Origin: Streptomyces mangrovi
GTDB lineage: Bacteria > Actinomycetota > Actinomycetes > Streptomycetales > Streptomycetaceae
Assembly (NCBI RefSeq): GCF_900114215.1
Contig: NZ_FOSG01000016.1
Span: 62,001 to 126,000, forward strand
Direction of reading: 5' to 3'
DNA: 64,000 nucleotides
The position numbers and the translations under genes were made by a program. A model generated the notes under the pieces. That model did no database searches. It saw nothing but the letters and a program-made list of their open reading frames with translations, and was not told the origin of the DNA. Below, piece after piece: positions 16,948-25,403 of the stretch (within the stretch, counting starts at the first letter, position 1; each line of letters opens with the position of its first letter).

Positions 16948-18351
16948 TCACTGGTCCGTGACGACCGTCACCTCTCCGATGCCCAGGTCCCGCACCGTGT
17001 CGGCGATCTGTGAGGCGTCTCCCACCAGCACCGTCACCAGACGGTCCACTGGGAAGGCGGCCACGGCCGCCGCCGTCGCCTCCACCGTGCCGGTCTCGGC
17101 GAGGCGGGCGTACAGCTTCGCCTGGTAGTCGTCGGGAAGGTGCTGTTCCACCTGGTCGGCGAGGGTGCCGGCGACGGCCGCCGCCGTCTCGTAACGCAGC
17201 GGGGCCACCCCCACCAGGTTCTGCACGGCCGTGTCGCGCTCGGCGTCGGTGAGGCCCTCCTCCGCCAGGGTGCGCAGCACGCGCCACAGGTCCTCCAGTG
17301 CGGGACCCGTCACATCGGTGGCCACCGAGCCGTTGATCGCCAGCATCGAGGCGCCGGCCCCCTCGGGGGAGGAACGCATCACCTGGGCGAAGGCCCGTAC
17401 GCCGTAGGTGTAGCCCTTCTCCTCGCGCAGCACCCGGTCCAGGCGGGATGTGAGCGTGCCGCCCAGGCAGTACGTGCCCAGCACCTGGGCGGGCCAGACC
17501 CGGTCGTGCCGGTCGGGACCGATCCGGCCGATGAGCATCTGGGTCTGCACCGATCCGGGCCGGTCCACGACGATCACCCGGCCGGTGTCGTCCGCGGTGA
17601 TCGGCGGGACCGGGCGGGGCCCGGCGGCCGCGCCCTTCCAGTCGCCCAGGGTCTCGGCCAGCGCCTTGTCCAGGTCCACCCCGGTGAGGTCGCCGACCAC
17701 CACGGCCGTGGCCGTCGAGGGCCGCACATGCTCCGCGTAGAAGGCGCGCACCGCCTCGGCGTCGATGTTCCTGATGGTCTCCTCGGCCCCCTGGCGGGGA
17801 CGCGAGAGCCGGGAGTCGGCCGGGAACAGCTCCTTCGACAGCGCGATGGCCGCCCGGCGGGCGGGATTGGCCAGCTCGTGCGGGATCTCGTCCAGGCGGT
17901 TGCGCACCAGCCGCTCGACCTCGCCCTCGGGGAAGGCGGGGGCGCGCAGCGCGTCGGCGAGCAGGCCCAGCGCCCTGGTAAGCCGGGAGGCCGGGACCTC
18001 CAGGGAGACCCGTACACCGGGGTGGTCGGCGTGCGCGTCCAGGGTGGCGCCGCACCGCTCCAGCTCGGCGGCGAACTCCTCGGCGCTGTGCCGGTCGGTG
18101 CCCTCGCTCAGCGCCCGGGCCATGATCCCGGCCACGCCCTCCCGGTCACGGGGCTCGGCCTCCAGCGGCGCGACGAGGTTGACCTCGACGGCCACGACCT
18201 TCTGGCCGGGGCGGTGGCAGCGCAGCACGGTCAGCCCGTTGGGCAGCTCACCGCGCTCGGGGGCGGGGAACGCCCACGGCCTGGGCTCGCCGCCGCGGGG
18301 CTGGGGGTGGAACTCCATCGACATTCCGTTCTGGGCCGTGGCGTCGCTCAC
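16948..18351 (-). CDS. M16 family peptidase-like protein, inactive-subunit type
   Basis: A 467-residue M16 fold protein without the catalytic HxxEH: the corresponding stretch reads REGVAGIMARALSEGTD. It keeps the C-terminal substrate-binding signature EEKGYTYGVRAF. M16B enzymes are often heterodimers of one catalytic and one such non-catalytic subunit. The GTG start at 18351 overlaps the stop codon of the upstream catalytic gene by four bases (GTGA), so the two are coupled and probably assemble together. It may act in processing of small peptides, but the substrate is unknown. The first 25 residues, including PQPRGGEPRPWAFPAPERGE, precede the domain. Confidence 0.88.
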   Translation of the reverse strand: MSDATAQNGMSMEFHPQPRGGEPRPWAFPAPERGELPNGLTVLRCHRPGQKVVAVEVNLVAPLEAEPRDREGVAGIMARALSEGTDRHSAEEFAAELERCGATLDAHADHPGVRVSLEVPASRLTRALGLLADALRAPAFPEGEVERLVRNRLDEIPHELANPARRAAIALSKELFPADSRLSRPRQGAEETIRNIDAEAVRAFYAEHVRPSTATAVVVGDLTGVDLDKALAETLGDWKGAAAGPRPVPPITADDTGRVIVVDRPGSVQTQMLIGRIGPDRHDRVWPAQVLGTYCLGGTLTSRLDRVLREEKGYTYGVRAFAQVMRSSPEGAGASMLAINGSVATDVTGPALEDLWRVLRTLAEEGLTDAERDTAVQNLVGVAPLRYETAAAVAGTLADQVEQHLPDDYQAKLYARLAETGTVEATAAAVAAFPVDRLVTVLVGDASQIADTVRDLGIGEVTVVTDQ

Positions 18352-19742
18352 TGAGCGGCCTCCTGGTCGTGGTTGTCGGCGGCGGTGCCGGTCTCGGAAA
18401 CGGTGGCGCCCTCGGAGACGTCGGCCGCGGTGTCGGGGGCGGTCGCCTGGGTGGGCTCGTAGATCAGCACCGCCCGGTTGTCGGGGCGCAGCCGGGCCGC
18501 GGCCACCTCGCGCACCTCGTCGGCGGTGATCTGGAGCACGCGTTCCACCGCGGTCAGGGCGAGCTGGGGGTCGCCGAACAGCACCGCGTAGCGGCACAGC
18601 TCGTCGGCGCGGCCGCCGACCGTGGCCAGCCGGTCCAGCCACTCGCGCTCCAGCAGCGCCTGGGCGCGCTCCATCTCCGCCGGGGTCGGTCCCTCCTGCG
18701 CGAAGCGGGCCAGCTCCTCGTCGACCGCCCGCTCGATGTCGGCGACCTCGGCGTCGCCGGAGGCCTTCACGTCCAGCCACCCCATCGAGGGCGCCCCCGC
18801 CAGCCGCAGCATGCCGAAACCGGCGGTGACGGCGGTGCGGTCGCGGCGGACCAGGCGGGTGTTCAGACGGGAGGACTCACCGCCGCCGAGCACCGTCAGC
18901 GCCAGGTCGGCGGCGTCCGCCTCACGGGTGCCGTCGTGCGGCAGCCGGTAGGCGGCCATCATCGCCCGGGAGGGCACCTCCTCGTGGAGGACCTGCTTGA
19001 CCTCCTCGCCGATGACCTCCGGCAGGGAGCCGTCACGCGGCGGCCGCTTGCCCTCGTGGGAGGGGATGGAGCCGAAGTACTTCTCGGCCCAGGCGAGCGT
19101 GCGCTCCGGGTCGATGTCGCCGACGACCGCCAGCACGGCGTTGTTCGGCGCGTAGTAGGTGCGGAAGAAGTCCCGCGCGTCCTCCAGGGAGGCGGCGTCC
19201 AGGTCGGCCATGGAGCCGATCGGCGTGTGGTGGTACGGGTGGCCCTCGGGGTAGACCATCGCCGTCAGCTTCTCGAACGCCGTGCCGTAGGGCACGTTGT
19301 CGTACCGCTGGCGGCGCTCGTTCTTCACCACGTCGCGCTGGTTCTCCATGGACTCCTCGTCCAGGGCGGCCAGCAGCGACCCCATGCGGTCGGCCTCCAG
19401 CCACAGCGCCAGCTCCAGCTGGTGGGCGGGCATCGTCTCGAAGTAGTTGGTGCGCTCGAAGCTGGTGGTGCCGTTGAGCGAGCCGCCCGCCCCCTGCACC
19501 AGCTCGAAGTGACCGTTCCCCTTCACCTGTGCCGATCCCTGGAACATCAGGTGCTCGAAGAGGTGTGCCAGACCCGTGCGCCCGGCGACCTCGTGGCGCG
19601 ATCCGACGTCGTACCAGAGGCAGACCGCGGCGACCGGCGTCTGATGGTCCTCGGAGAGCACCACTCGCAGGCCGTTGGCCAGCCGGTGCTCGGTCGCCGT
19701 CAGACCGCCGGCGGTGGGCGGGGGAGAGGCCGTGTGAGCCAT
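18348..19742 (-). CDS. M16 family zinc peptidase, catalytic subunit
   Basis: A 464-residue pitrilysin-family metallopeptidase. The inverted zinc motif HLFEH is at residues 60-64 (GLAHLFEHLMFQGS), with the downstream glutamate in SMENQRDVVKNERR. Two M16 domains follow, about 15-230 and 235-440. There is no signal peptide, so it should be cytoplasmic. The ATG at 19742 follows AGGGA. It is the first gene of a coupled pair with a non-catalytic M16 paralogue and diverges from parC. The C-terminal tail of about 30 residues is Thr/Ala-rich and unlikely to be structured. Confidence 0.92.
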   Translation of the reverse strand: MAHTASPPPTAGGLTATEHRLANGLRVVLSEDHQTPVAAVCLWYDVGSRHEVAGRTGLAHLFEHLMFQGSAQVKGNGHFELVQGAGGSLNGTTSFERTNYFETMPAHQLELALWLEADRMGSLLAALDEESMENQRDVVKNERRQRYDNVPYGTAFEKLTAMVYPEGHPYHHTPIGSMADLDAASLEDARDFFRTYYAPNNAVLAVVGDIDPERTLAWAEKYFGSIPSHEGKRPPRDGSLPEVIGEEVKQVLHEEVPSRAMMAAYRLPHDGTREADAADLALTVLGGGESSRLNTRLVRRDRTAVTAGFGMLRLAGAPSMGWLDVKASGDAEVADIERAVDEELARFAQEGPTPAEMERAQALLEREWLDRLATVGGRADELCRYAVLFGDPQLALTAVERVLQITADEVREVAAARLRPDNRAVLIYEPTQATAPDTAADVSEGATVSETGTAADNHDQEAAQ

Positions 19743-19957
19743 GGGCAGGGAGTCCCTTCGATCGCGATCGCGGACCGCGTTCTCACAACGCGTGTGTGGT
19801 CACTGTATGCAAGCGGCCGGACAAAGCGCGAAGTTCCCGTACGGTTCGGGGCGGGGACCGGACTGTCGGTGCCGAGGTCCACAATGGTGCCCGTCCGCCC
19901 CCTGCCCCCGCACGGGGACACACAATCCGCAGTACGCAAGAAGGAGTCGCAGCCGCG

Positions 19958-22405
19958 ATGGCCCGCCGCAGCACGAAGACCCCGCCGCCCGGGGGAGAGT
20001 TCGAGGAGCGCGTCCTCGACATCGACGTCGTCGACGAGATGCAGGGCTCCTTCCTGGAGTACGCCTACTCGGTCATCTACTCGCGCGCCCTGCCCGACGC
20101 ACGCGACGGACTCAAGCCGGTCCACCGGCGGATCCTCTACCAGATGCACGAAATGGGGCTGCGGCCGGAGCGCGGATACGTCAAGTGCGCACGCGTCGTC
20201 GGCGAGGTGATGGGCAAACTCCACCCGCACGGCGACAGCGCCATCTACGACGCGCTGGTGCGCCTGGCCCAGCCCTTCTCCATGCGGCTGCCGCTGGTGG
20301 ACGGGCACGGCAACTTCGGCTCGCTGGGCAACGACGACCCGCCCGCCGCCATGCGGTACACCGAGTGCCGCTCCGCCCCGGCGGCCGGGCTGATGGTCGA
20401 GTCGATCGACGAGGACACCGTCGACTTCGCGCCCAACTACGACGGCAGCGAGTCCGAGCCGTCCGTGCTGCCCTCGGCCTACCCGAACCTGCTGGTCAAC
20501 GGCGCCTCCGGCATCGCGGTCGGCATGGCCACCAACATGCCCCCACACAACCTGGGCGAGGTGATCGCCGCCGCCCGGCACCTGATCAAGCACCCCGGCG
20601 CGGACCTGGAGACGCTGATGCGTTTCGTGCCGGGCCCGGACCTGCCCACCGGCGGCCGGATCGTCGGGCTGCAGGGCATCAAGGACGCCTACGCCAAGGG
20701 GCGCGGCACTTTCAAGATCCGCGCCACGGTCTCGGTGGAGAACGTGACCGCGCGGCGCAAGGGCCTGGTCGTCACCGAACTGCCCTTCAACGTCGGCCCC
20801 GAGAAGGTCATCTCCAAGATCAAGGACCTGGTCAACGGCAAGAAGATCCAGGGCATCGCCGACGTCAAGGACCTCACCGACCGCGAGCACGGGCTGCGGC
20901 TGGTCATCGAGATCAAGAACGGCTTCAACCCCGAGGCCGTGCTGGAGCAGCTCTACAAGCTGACGCCGATGGAGGAGTCCTTCGGCATCAACAACGTGGC
21001 CCTGGTCGACGGCCAGCCGCTGACACTGGGCTTGAGGGAGCTGCTGGAGGTCTACGTCGACCACCGCTTCACCGTGGTGCGGCGGCGCAGCGAGTTCCGG
21101 CGCGGCAGGCGACGCGACCGGCTGCACCTGGTCGAGGGCCTGCTGGTGGCGCTGGTCGACATCGACGAGGTCATCCGGATCATCCGCTCCAGCGAGAACG
21201 CCGCGCAGGCCAAGGAGTCGCTGATCGGCCGGTTCGGCCTGTCCGAGGTGCAGACGCAGTACATCCTCGACACCCCGCTGCGCAGGCTGACGAAGTTCGA
21301 CCGCATCGAGCTGGAGTCCGAGCGCGACCGGCTGAACACCGAGATCGAGGAGCTGACCCGCATCCTGGAGTCCGACGCGGAGCTGCGCAAGCTGGTCTCC
21401 TCGGAGCTCTCCGCGGTCGCCAGGAAGTACGGCACCCCGCGCCGCACCGAGCTGCTGTCCTCGGCGGACGTTCCCGCGGCGGCCGTCCCGCTCCAGGTGG
21501 CGGACGACCCGTGCCGGGTCCTGCTGTCCTCCACCGGGCTGCTGGCCCGCACCGCGGGCGGCGAGCCGGCCTTCGACTCCTCCGCCAAGCGCCGCAGGCA
21601 CGACGTGGTCGTCTCGGCCGTCCCCGCGACGGCCCGGGGCGAGGTGGGGGCGGTGACCTCGGCCGGGCGCCTGCTGCGGATCTCGGTCATCGACCTGCCG
21701 CAGCTTCCGGAGAACTCCGCACCGAACCTGGCGGGCGGCGCCCGGTTCACGGAGTTCCTCTCCCTGGAGGACGGTGAGGAGCTGGTGTGCCTGACCACCC
21801 TGGACGAGTCCTCGCCGGGGCTGGCGCTGGGCACCGAGCAGGGCGTGGTCAAACGGGTGGTGCCCGACTATCCCTCCAACAAGGGCGAGTTGGAGGTCAT
21901 CTCCCTCAAGGAGGGCGACCGGATCGTCGGCGCGGTGGAGCTGCGCACCGGCGAGGAGGACCTGGTCTTCGTCACCGACGAGGCGCAGCTGCTGCGCTTC
22001 CCCGCCGGGCAGGTCAGGCCGCAGGGGCGCCCGGCCGGCGGCGTGGCGGGCGTCAAGCTGGGCCAGGGCGCGAAGGTGATCTCCTTCACCGCGGTCGACC
22101 CGGCCGCCGACGCGGTGGTCTTCACGGTCGCGGGATCGAGCGGCACGCCGGCCGACGAGGTGAGCACGGCCAAGCTGACGCCGTTCGACCAGTACCCCCG
22201 CAAGGGCCGGGCCACGGGCGGGGTGCGCTGCCAGCGCTTCCTCAAGGGCGAGGACCGTCTGACCTTCGCCTGGGCCGGCGCCACTCCCGCCCGTGCGGCG
22301 GATGCCAAGGGCTCGCCGGTGGACCTGCCGGAGCCGGACCCGCGCCGCGACGGCTCGGGCACTCCGCTGGCCAAGCCGGTCTCGGTGGTCGCCGGGCCCG
22401 TGTGA
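19958..22405 (+). CDS. parC: DNA topoisomerase IV subunit A
   Basis: The breakage-reunion subunit of topoisomerase IV, which decatenates replicated chromosomes. The 815-residue protein has the quinolone-determining region HPHGDSAIYD (89-98) and catalytic Tyr134 in AAMRYTECR. A long coiled-coil arm and a C-terminal beta-propeller (about 500-815) follow. The propeller has no GyrA box (QRRGGKG type), which favours topoisomerase IV over gyrase. The ATG at 19958 follows AAGGAG. The partner gene parE lies about 5 kb away on the opposite strand, as in S. coelicolor. An inverted repeat after the stop codon terminates the gene. Confidence 0.95.
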   Translation: MARRSTKTPPPGGEFEERVLDIDVVDEMQGSFLEYAYSVIYSRALPDARDGLKPVHRRILYQMHEMGLRPERGYVKCARVVGEVMGKLHPHGDSAIYDALVRLAQPFSMRLPLVDGHGNFGSLGNDDPPAAMRYTECRSAPAAGLMVESIDEDTVDFAPNYDGSESEPSVLPSAYPNLLVNGASGIAVGMATNMPPHNLGEVIAAARHLIKHPGADLETLMRFVPGPDLPTGGRIVGLQGIKDAYAKGRGTFKIRATVSVENVTARRKGLVVTELPFNVGPEKVISKIKDLVNGKKIQGIADVKDLTDREHGLRLVIEIKNGFNPEAVLEQLYKLTPMEESFGINNVALVDGQPLTLGLRELLEVYVDHRFTVVRRRSEFRRGRRRDRLHLVEGLLVALVDIDEVIRIIRSSENAAQAKESLIGRFGLSEVQTQYILDTPLRRLTKFDRIELESERDRLNTEIEELTRILESDAELRKLVSSELSAVARKYGTPRRTELLSSADVPAAAVPLQVADDPCRVLLSSTGLLARTAGGEPAFDSSAKRRRHDVVVSAVPATARGEVGAVTSAGRLLRISVIDLPQLPENSAPNLAGGARFTEFLSLEDGEELVCLTTLDESSPGLALGTEQGVVKRVVPDYPSNKGELEVISLKEGDRIVGAVELRTGEEDLVFVTDEAQLLRFPAGQVRPQGRPAGGVAGVKLGQGAKVISFTAVDPAADAVVFTVAGSSGTPADEVSTAKLTPFDQYPRKGRATGGVRCQRFLKGEDRLTFAWAGATPARAADAKGSPVDLPEPDPRRDGSGTPLAKPVSVVAGPV

Positions 22406-22410
22406 CGTCC

Positions 22411-22469
22411 CGGTGCGGCGGCCCGGTGCGGCGCTCCGGCCCGGTGGTACGGGCCGGGCCGCCGCACCG
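22411..22469. terminator. Hairpin terminator between convergent genes
   Basis: A 16-bp perfect stem (22411-22426 and 22454-22469) encloses a 27-nt loop. It starts six bases after the parC stop codon and faces the convergent CobW gene. Confidence 0.65.
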
Positions 22470-22494
22470 CCGGGCGTCCTGTGAGGTGGCGCGC

Positions 22495-23559
22495 TCAGGG
22501 CCGTACGTAGCGCAGGACGCCCCACATGCTGTCGGGGCTCGTCTCCTCCGGCGAGCCGGTGGCCGTGCAGGAGGCCAGCTCCTCGCGCACCGCGCCGGCG
22601 TCGATACCGGAGCCGATCAGCACGAGCTGTGTCAGGCGCGGCTCCCCGCTCCCCCAGGGCCCGGGGTTGAAGCGCAGAAAGCGGCCGACCGCGTGCAGCC
22701 CGTACTTCTCCCGGTGACCGGGCACACCGAAGTTGACGAAGCCCTTGATCCGGTACAGGCCGTCGGGTCTGCCGTCCAGGAACTCCATCAGCCGGCGCGG
22801 GTCCACCGGCTCGCCGGTGGTGAACTCCACACTCTGGTAAGCGGCGTGGAGGTGCGCGTCATGCCCGTCGTGCCCGTCGCCGCATCCGTGCCCGCCCTCG
22901 CGGATCTCGGCCCACACGTCCTCGAAGGAGAGCTGCCGCATGCCCTGGGCGCCGTCGTCGCGGGGGCGCGGGTCGAAGAGCAGCTCCGGATCGACGCGCC
23001 CGTGGGAGACGGGGACGACGGGCACGCCCCGGCCGATCCCGCGCAGCCGGCCGGCCAGGGCGGACAGTTCCTCCTCCCCGGCCCGGTCCGCCTTGTTGAG
23101 CACCACCAGATCGGCCATCGCCACATGCCGTCCGAGCTCCGGGTGCCTGGCCCGGGTGCCCTCGAACTCCGCGGCGTCGACGACCTCCACCAGGCCGCCG
23201 TAGACGATGTTCTCCTCGTCGCTGGAGAGGATCATGCGGATCAGGGTCTCCGGCTCCGCCAGGCCGCTGGCCTCCACCACGATGACGTCGATACGGGCCG
23301 AGGGGCGTGCCAGGCGCTCCAGCATGGTGTCCAGGTCGCTGGTGTCGACGGCGCAGCAAAGGCAGCCGTTGCCCAGGGAGATCATCGAGTCGACCTGCCC
23401 GGCCACCGACATGGCGTCGATCTCGATGCTGCCGAAGTCGTTGACGACCACGCCGATGCGGGTACCGCCGCTGTGGGCGAGGAGGTGGTTGAGGACGGTG
23501 GTCTTCCCCGACCCGAGGAAACCGGCGAGCACGATGACCGGGATCCGCTTCCTGACCAA
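22495..23559 (-). CDS. CobW/ZNG1-family metallochaperone GTPase
   Basis: A 354-residue G3E GTPase. It has Walker A GFLGSGKTT (13-21), the metal-binding CxCC motif in GNGCLCCAVD and the guanine-specificity motif NKAD. A His/Asp-rich segment, GGHGCGDGHDGHDAHLHAA, precedes the CobW C-terminal domain. The family delivers metals, often zinc, to target enzymes. The start is read as TTG at 23559, seven bases after GGAGG, because the first conserved residues (RKRIPVIVLAGFLGSGKTT) begin there and no ATG or GTG fits. I saw no A+T-rich Zur-like box upstream, so zinc control is not supported by sequence. It stands alone between convergent parC and a divergent gene. Confidence 0.88.
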   Translation of the reverse strand: MVRKRIPVIVLAGFLGSGKTTVLNHLLAHSGGTRIGVVVNDFGSIEIDAMSVAGQVDSMISLGNGCLCCAVDTSDLDTMLERLARPSARIDVIVVEASGLAEPETLIRMILSSDEENIVYGGLVEVVDAAEFEGTRARHPELGRHVAMADLVVLNKADRAGEEELSALAGRLRGIGRGVPVVPVSHGRVDPELLFDPRPRDDGAQGMRQLSFEDVWAEIREGGHGCGDGHDGHDAHLHAAYQSVEFTTGEPVDPRRLMEFLDGRPDGLYRIKGFVNFGVPGHREKYGLHAVGRFLRFNPGPWGSGEPRLTQLVLIGSGIDAGAVREELASCTATGSPEETSPDSMWGVLRYVRP

Positions 23560-23582
23560 GATCGCGCCTCCATCGTGCGGGT

Positions 23583-23606
23583 GGCAGCCGTACCGGAACG
23601 GCTGCC
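23583..23606. promoter_or_regulatory. Inverted repeat in the CobW leader
   Basis: GGCAGCCG (23583-23590) and CGGCTGCC (23599-23606) form an 8-bp inverted repeat 23 bp upstream of the TTG start. It may be an operator or an RNA hairpin in the leader; nothing more can be said. Confidence 0.3.
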
Positions 23607-23730
23607 GATGGTAACCGACGGCTTCTCCCCTCCCGCTCCCGCCCGCGCGCCCGAGGACCTGCCCGGAACCTGCGGGGGCCTGCCCGGTTCCGCCGGTTCC
23701 GCCGACGGGAATCCCCCGGGCGGAAGCGGT

Positions 23731-23736
23731 TAGGCT
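23731..23736 (+). promoter_or_regulatory. Probable -10 box of a leaderless gene
   Basis: TAGGCT ends seven bases before the GTG start at 23744, the spacing expected if transcription begins at the start codon. No good ribosome-binding site is present there. Confidence 0.45.
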
Positions 23737-23743
23737 CCCCTGT

Positions 23744-24676
23744 GTGAGTACCTGTTCGACCGCCTCCCGGGCGCTGGCCGAACCGCCGGCCGCCACCGCC
23801 GCGACCGCCCGGACATGGCTGCTGGTCGAGCAGCCCGGTCCGTGGGGGGCCAAGGCCCTCACCGACAGCCGTCTCGACCCGGTGCTCGGCCGTGCGCTGG
23901 AGCGTGCCGCCGCCGGCACCGGTGTACGGGTCGCGCTGATCCGCCGCCCCGGCCGCCACCCGGACCGCCACGGGCCGGCCCTCCGCCGTGTCTACCTCGC
24001 CCACACCCTCCCCGGCCGGTCCTGGGTGCGTACCGCCCTGCTCACCGGCACGGACCAGCTGTACGGCCTCGACGCGGCCGTCATGGCCTCGCTCGGCGCG
24101 GGCGACCACGGCGGGCTGTGGGAGCCGTACGGCGGCGATCCCCTGGCTCTGGTGTGCACCAACGGCAGGCGCGACCGCTGCTGCGCCGTCCTGGGCCGCC
24201 CGCTGGCCGCCGAGCTGGCGGCCTCCGACGCCTGCGAGGTGTGGGAGACCACCCACATCGGCGGCCACCGTTTCGCCCCCACCCTGCTGGTCCTGCCGTA
24301 CGGCTACGCGTACGGCAGGCTGGGGGGCCACGCCGTCAAGGGCGTGCTGGACGAGCTGCGGCGCGGCCGGATCGCCACCGACGGGTGCCGGGGCCGGTCC
24401 GCCTGGGACCGGCCGGGCCAGGCCGCCGACCTGGCGGTGCGCGAGTTGACGGGCGAGGCGGGCGCCGACGCCCTGACGGTCGTCGGGACCGCCGGCGCCG
24501 CCCCTCGGTGGAACGTCACGGTGGCCCACGCCGACGGCCGCTCCTGGCGCGTCACGGTCACCGAGGACACCGACGTCCCGCCCGTGACCGCGAGCTGCGG
24601 CGCCGCTCCCGCCGTACAGCCCCGTGTGACCGCCGTGGACGTGACCCCGCTCCGACCGCTCCCTCCAAAGGCCTGA
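23744..24676 (+). CDS. Sucrase/ferredoxin-like family protein
   Basis: A 310-residue protein of the sucrase/ferredoxin-like family (thioredoxin-like ferredoxin fold). The conserved core reads LVCTNGRRDRCCAVLGRPL, then WETTHIGGHRFAPTLLVLPY and GYAYGRLGGHAVKGVLDEL. The cysteines in CTNGRRDRCC probably bind a [2Fe-2S] cluster. Function is unknown in bacteria despite the name. The GTG at 23744 lacks a ribosome site but has a TAGGCT -10-like box seven bases upstream, suggesting a leaderless transcript. It diverges from the CobW gene. Confidence 0.82.
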   Translation: MSTCSTASRALAEPPAATAATARTWLLVEQPGPWGAKALTDSRLDPVLGRALERAAAGTGVRVALIRRPGRHPDRHGPALRRVYLAHTLPGRSWVRTALLTGTDQLYGLDAAVMASLGAGDHGGLWEPYGGDPLALVCTNGRRDRCCAVLGRPLAAELAASDACEVWETTHIGGHRFAPTLLVLPYGYAYGRLGGHAVKGVLDELRRGRIATDGCRGRSAWDRPGQAADLAVRELTGEAGADALTVVGTAGAAPRWNVTVAHADGRSWRVTVTEDTDVPPVTASCGAAPAVQPRVTAVDVTPLRPLPPKA

Positions 24677-24708
24677 GCGGGCCGGGGCGCGGCCCTGTGG
24701 TGGGCCGG

Positions 24709-25173
24709 TCAGCGGGCCCGGCCGCTCCTTCCCGGGGCCGCCGGGGCCGCCGCGCAGGCCGGTCCACAGGCGTACCGGCACGGCCCGTGGACCTCCCCGC
24801 GCCCGCCCCGGTGCGGCCGCGTGTGCCGGGCGTACGCCCAAGCCAGCAGGCAGACGGCGGCGAACTGCGCGAATCCGGCGGCCGTGCCCGCCGTAACGGG
24901 TCCGCCGCCCAGTGTCCGGCCCGCCACGGCGGGCGCGGCGGTGACGGCGATCAGATACGCCAGGTGGCAGGCGAGGAGGACGGCGCCGGCGGACAGGACG
25001 AGGCGGCGGTGGCGCGTTCCGCGGAAGGCCGCTGCGCGGGGGCGGGCGAGGCGGGCGGCGGGGGCGGGCGCCCCGCCGGGAGCGGGCCACCGGGGGAAGG
25101 GCGCCGCGGCGGCGCCGCGCTCCTCGCCCCAGCCGGAGGCGAGGGTGTCGTGCCAGGGGTCGTCGATCCGCAT
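24709..25173 (-). CDS. DUF485-like small membrane protein
   Basis: A 154-residue protein with two predicted membrane helices, LVLSAGAVLLACHLAYLIAV and AGFAQFAAVCLLAWAYARHT. The pattern around them (FRGTRHRR before the first helix, YARHTR after the second) matches DUF485 proteins, which often accompany acetate/solute permeases. No permease gene is adjacent here. The N-terminal 45 residues are Pro/Ala-rich, and the C-terminal tail contains GPCRYACGPACAAAP with three cysteines. The ribosome site is weak, so the exact start is uncertain. Confidence 0.65.
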   Translation of the reverse strand: MRIDDPWHDTLASGWGEERGAAAAPFPRWPAPGGAPAPAARLARPRAAAFRGTRHRRLVLSAGAVLLACHLAYLIAVTAAPAVAGRTLGGGPVTAGTAAGFAQFAAVCLLAWAYARHTRPHRGGRGEVHGPCRYACGPACAAAPAAPGRSGRAR

Positions 25174-25287
25174 GTCCCAGGATGGGCAGGGCTCCGGGCC
25201 CGGCGGAGGGTCAATCCGGACTCTTCACCCCTTCAGGGGGTGATTCACCGAGCCGGTCCCCGGCGGGACGGGCCACCGGGAACCGGA

Positions 25288-25360
25288 CCCGGCCCCGGAA
25301 GAACCCCGCCCCTGCCCCCGGACGGGCCGGGGGCAGGGGCGGGGTTCTTCCGGGGCCGGG
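25288..25360. terminator. Very strong 32-bp hairpin downstream of parE
   Basis: A 32-bp perfect inverted repeat (25288-25319 and 25329-25360) with a 9-nt loop begins 44 bp after the parE stop codon. It isolates parE from the following same-strand membrane-protein gene. Confidence 0.88.
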
Positions 25361-25403
25361 GCGAAGGCACGGCGGAGGCGGCCAAGGGCCCAAGGCGCTC
25401 GGG

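Noticed and set aside
19700..22525. Long minus-strand frame opposite parC
   Set aside because: Antisense to parC, with no recognisable protein features.
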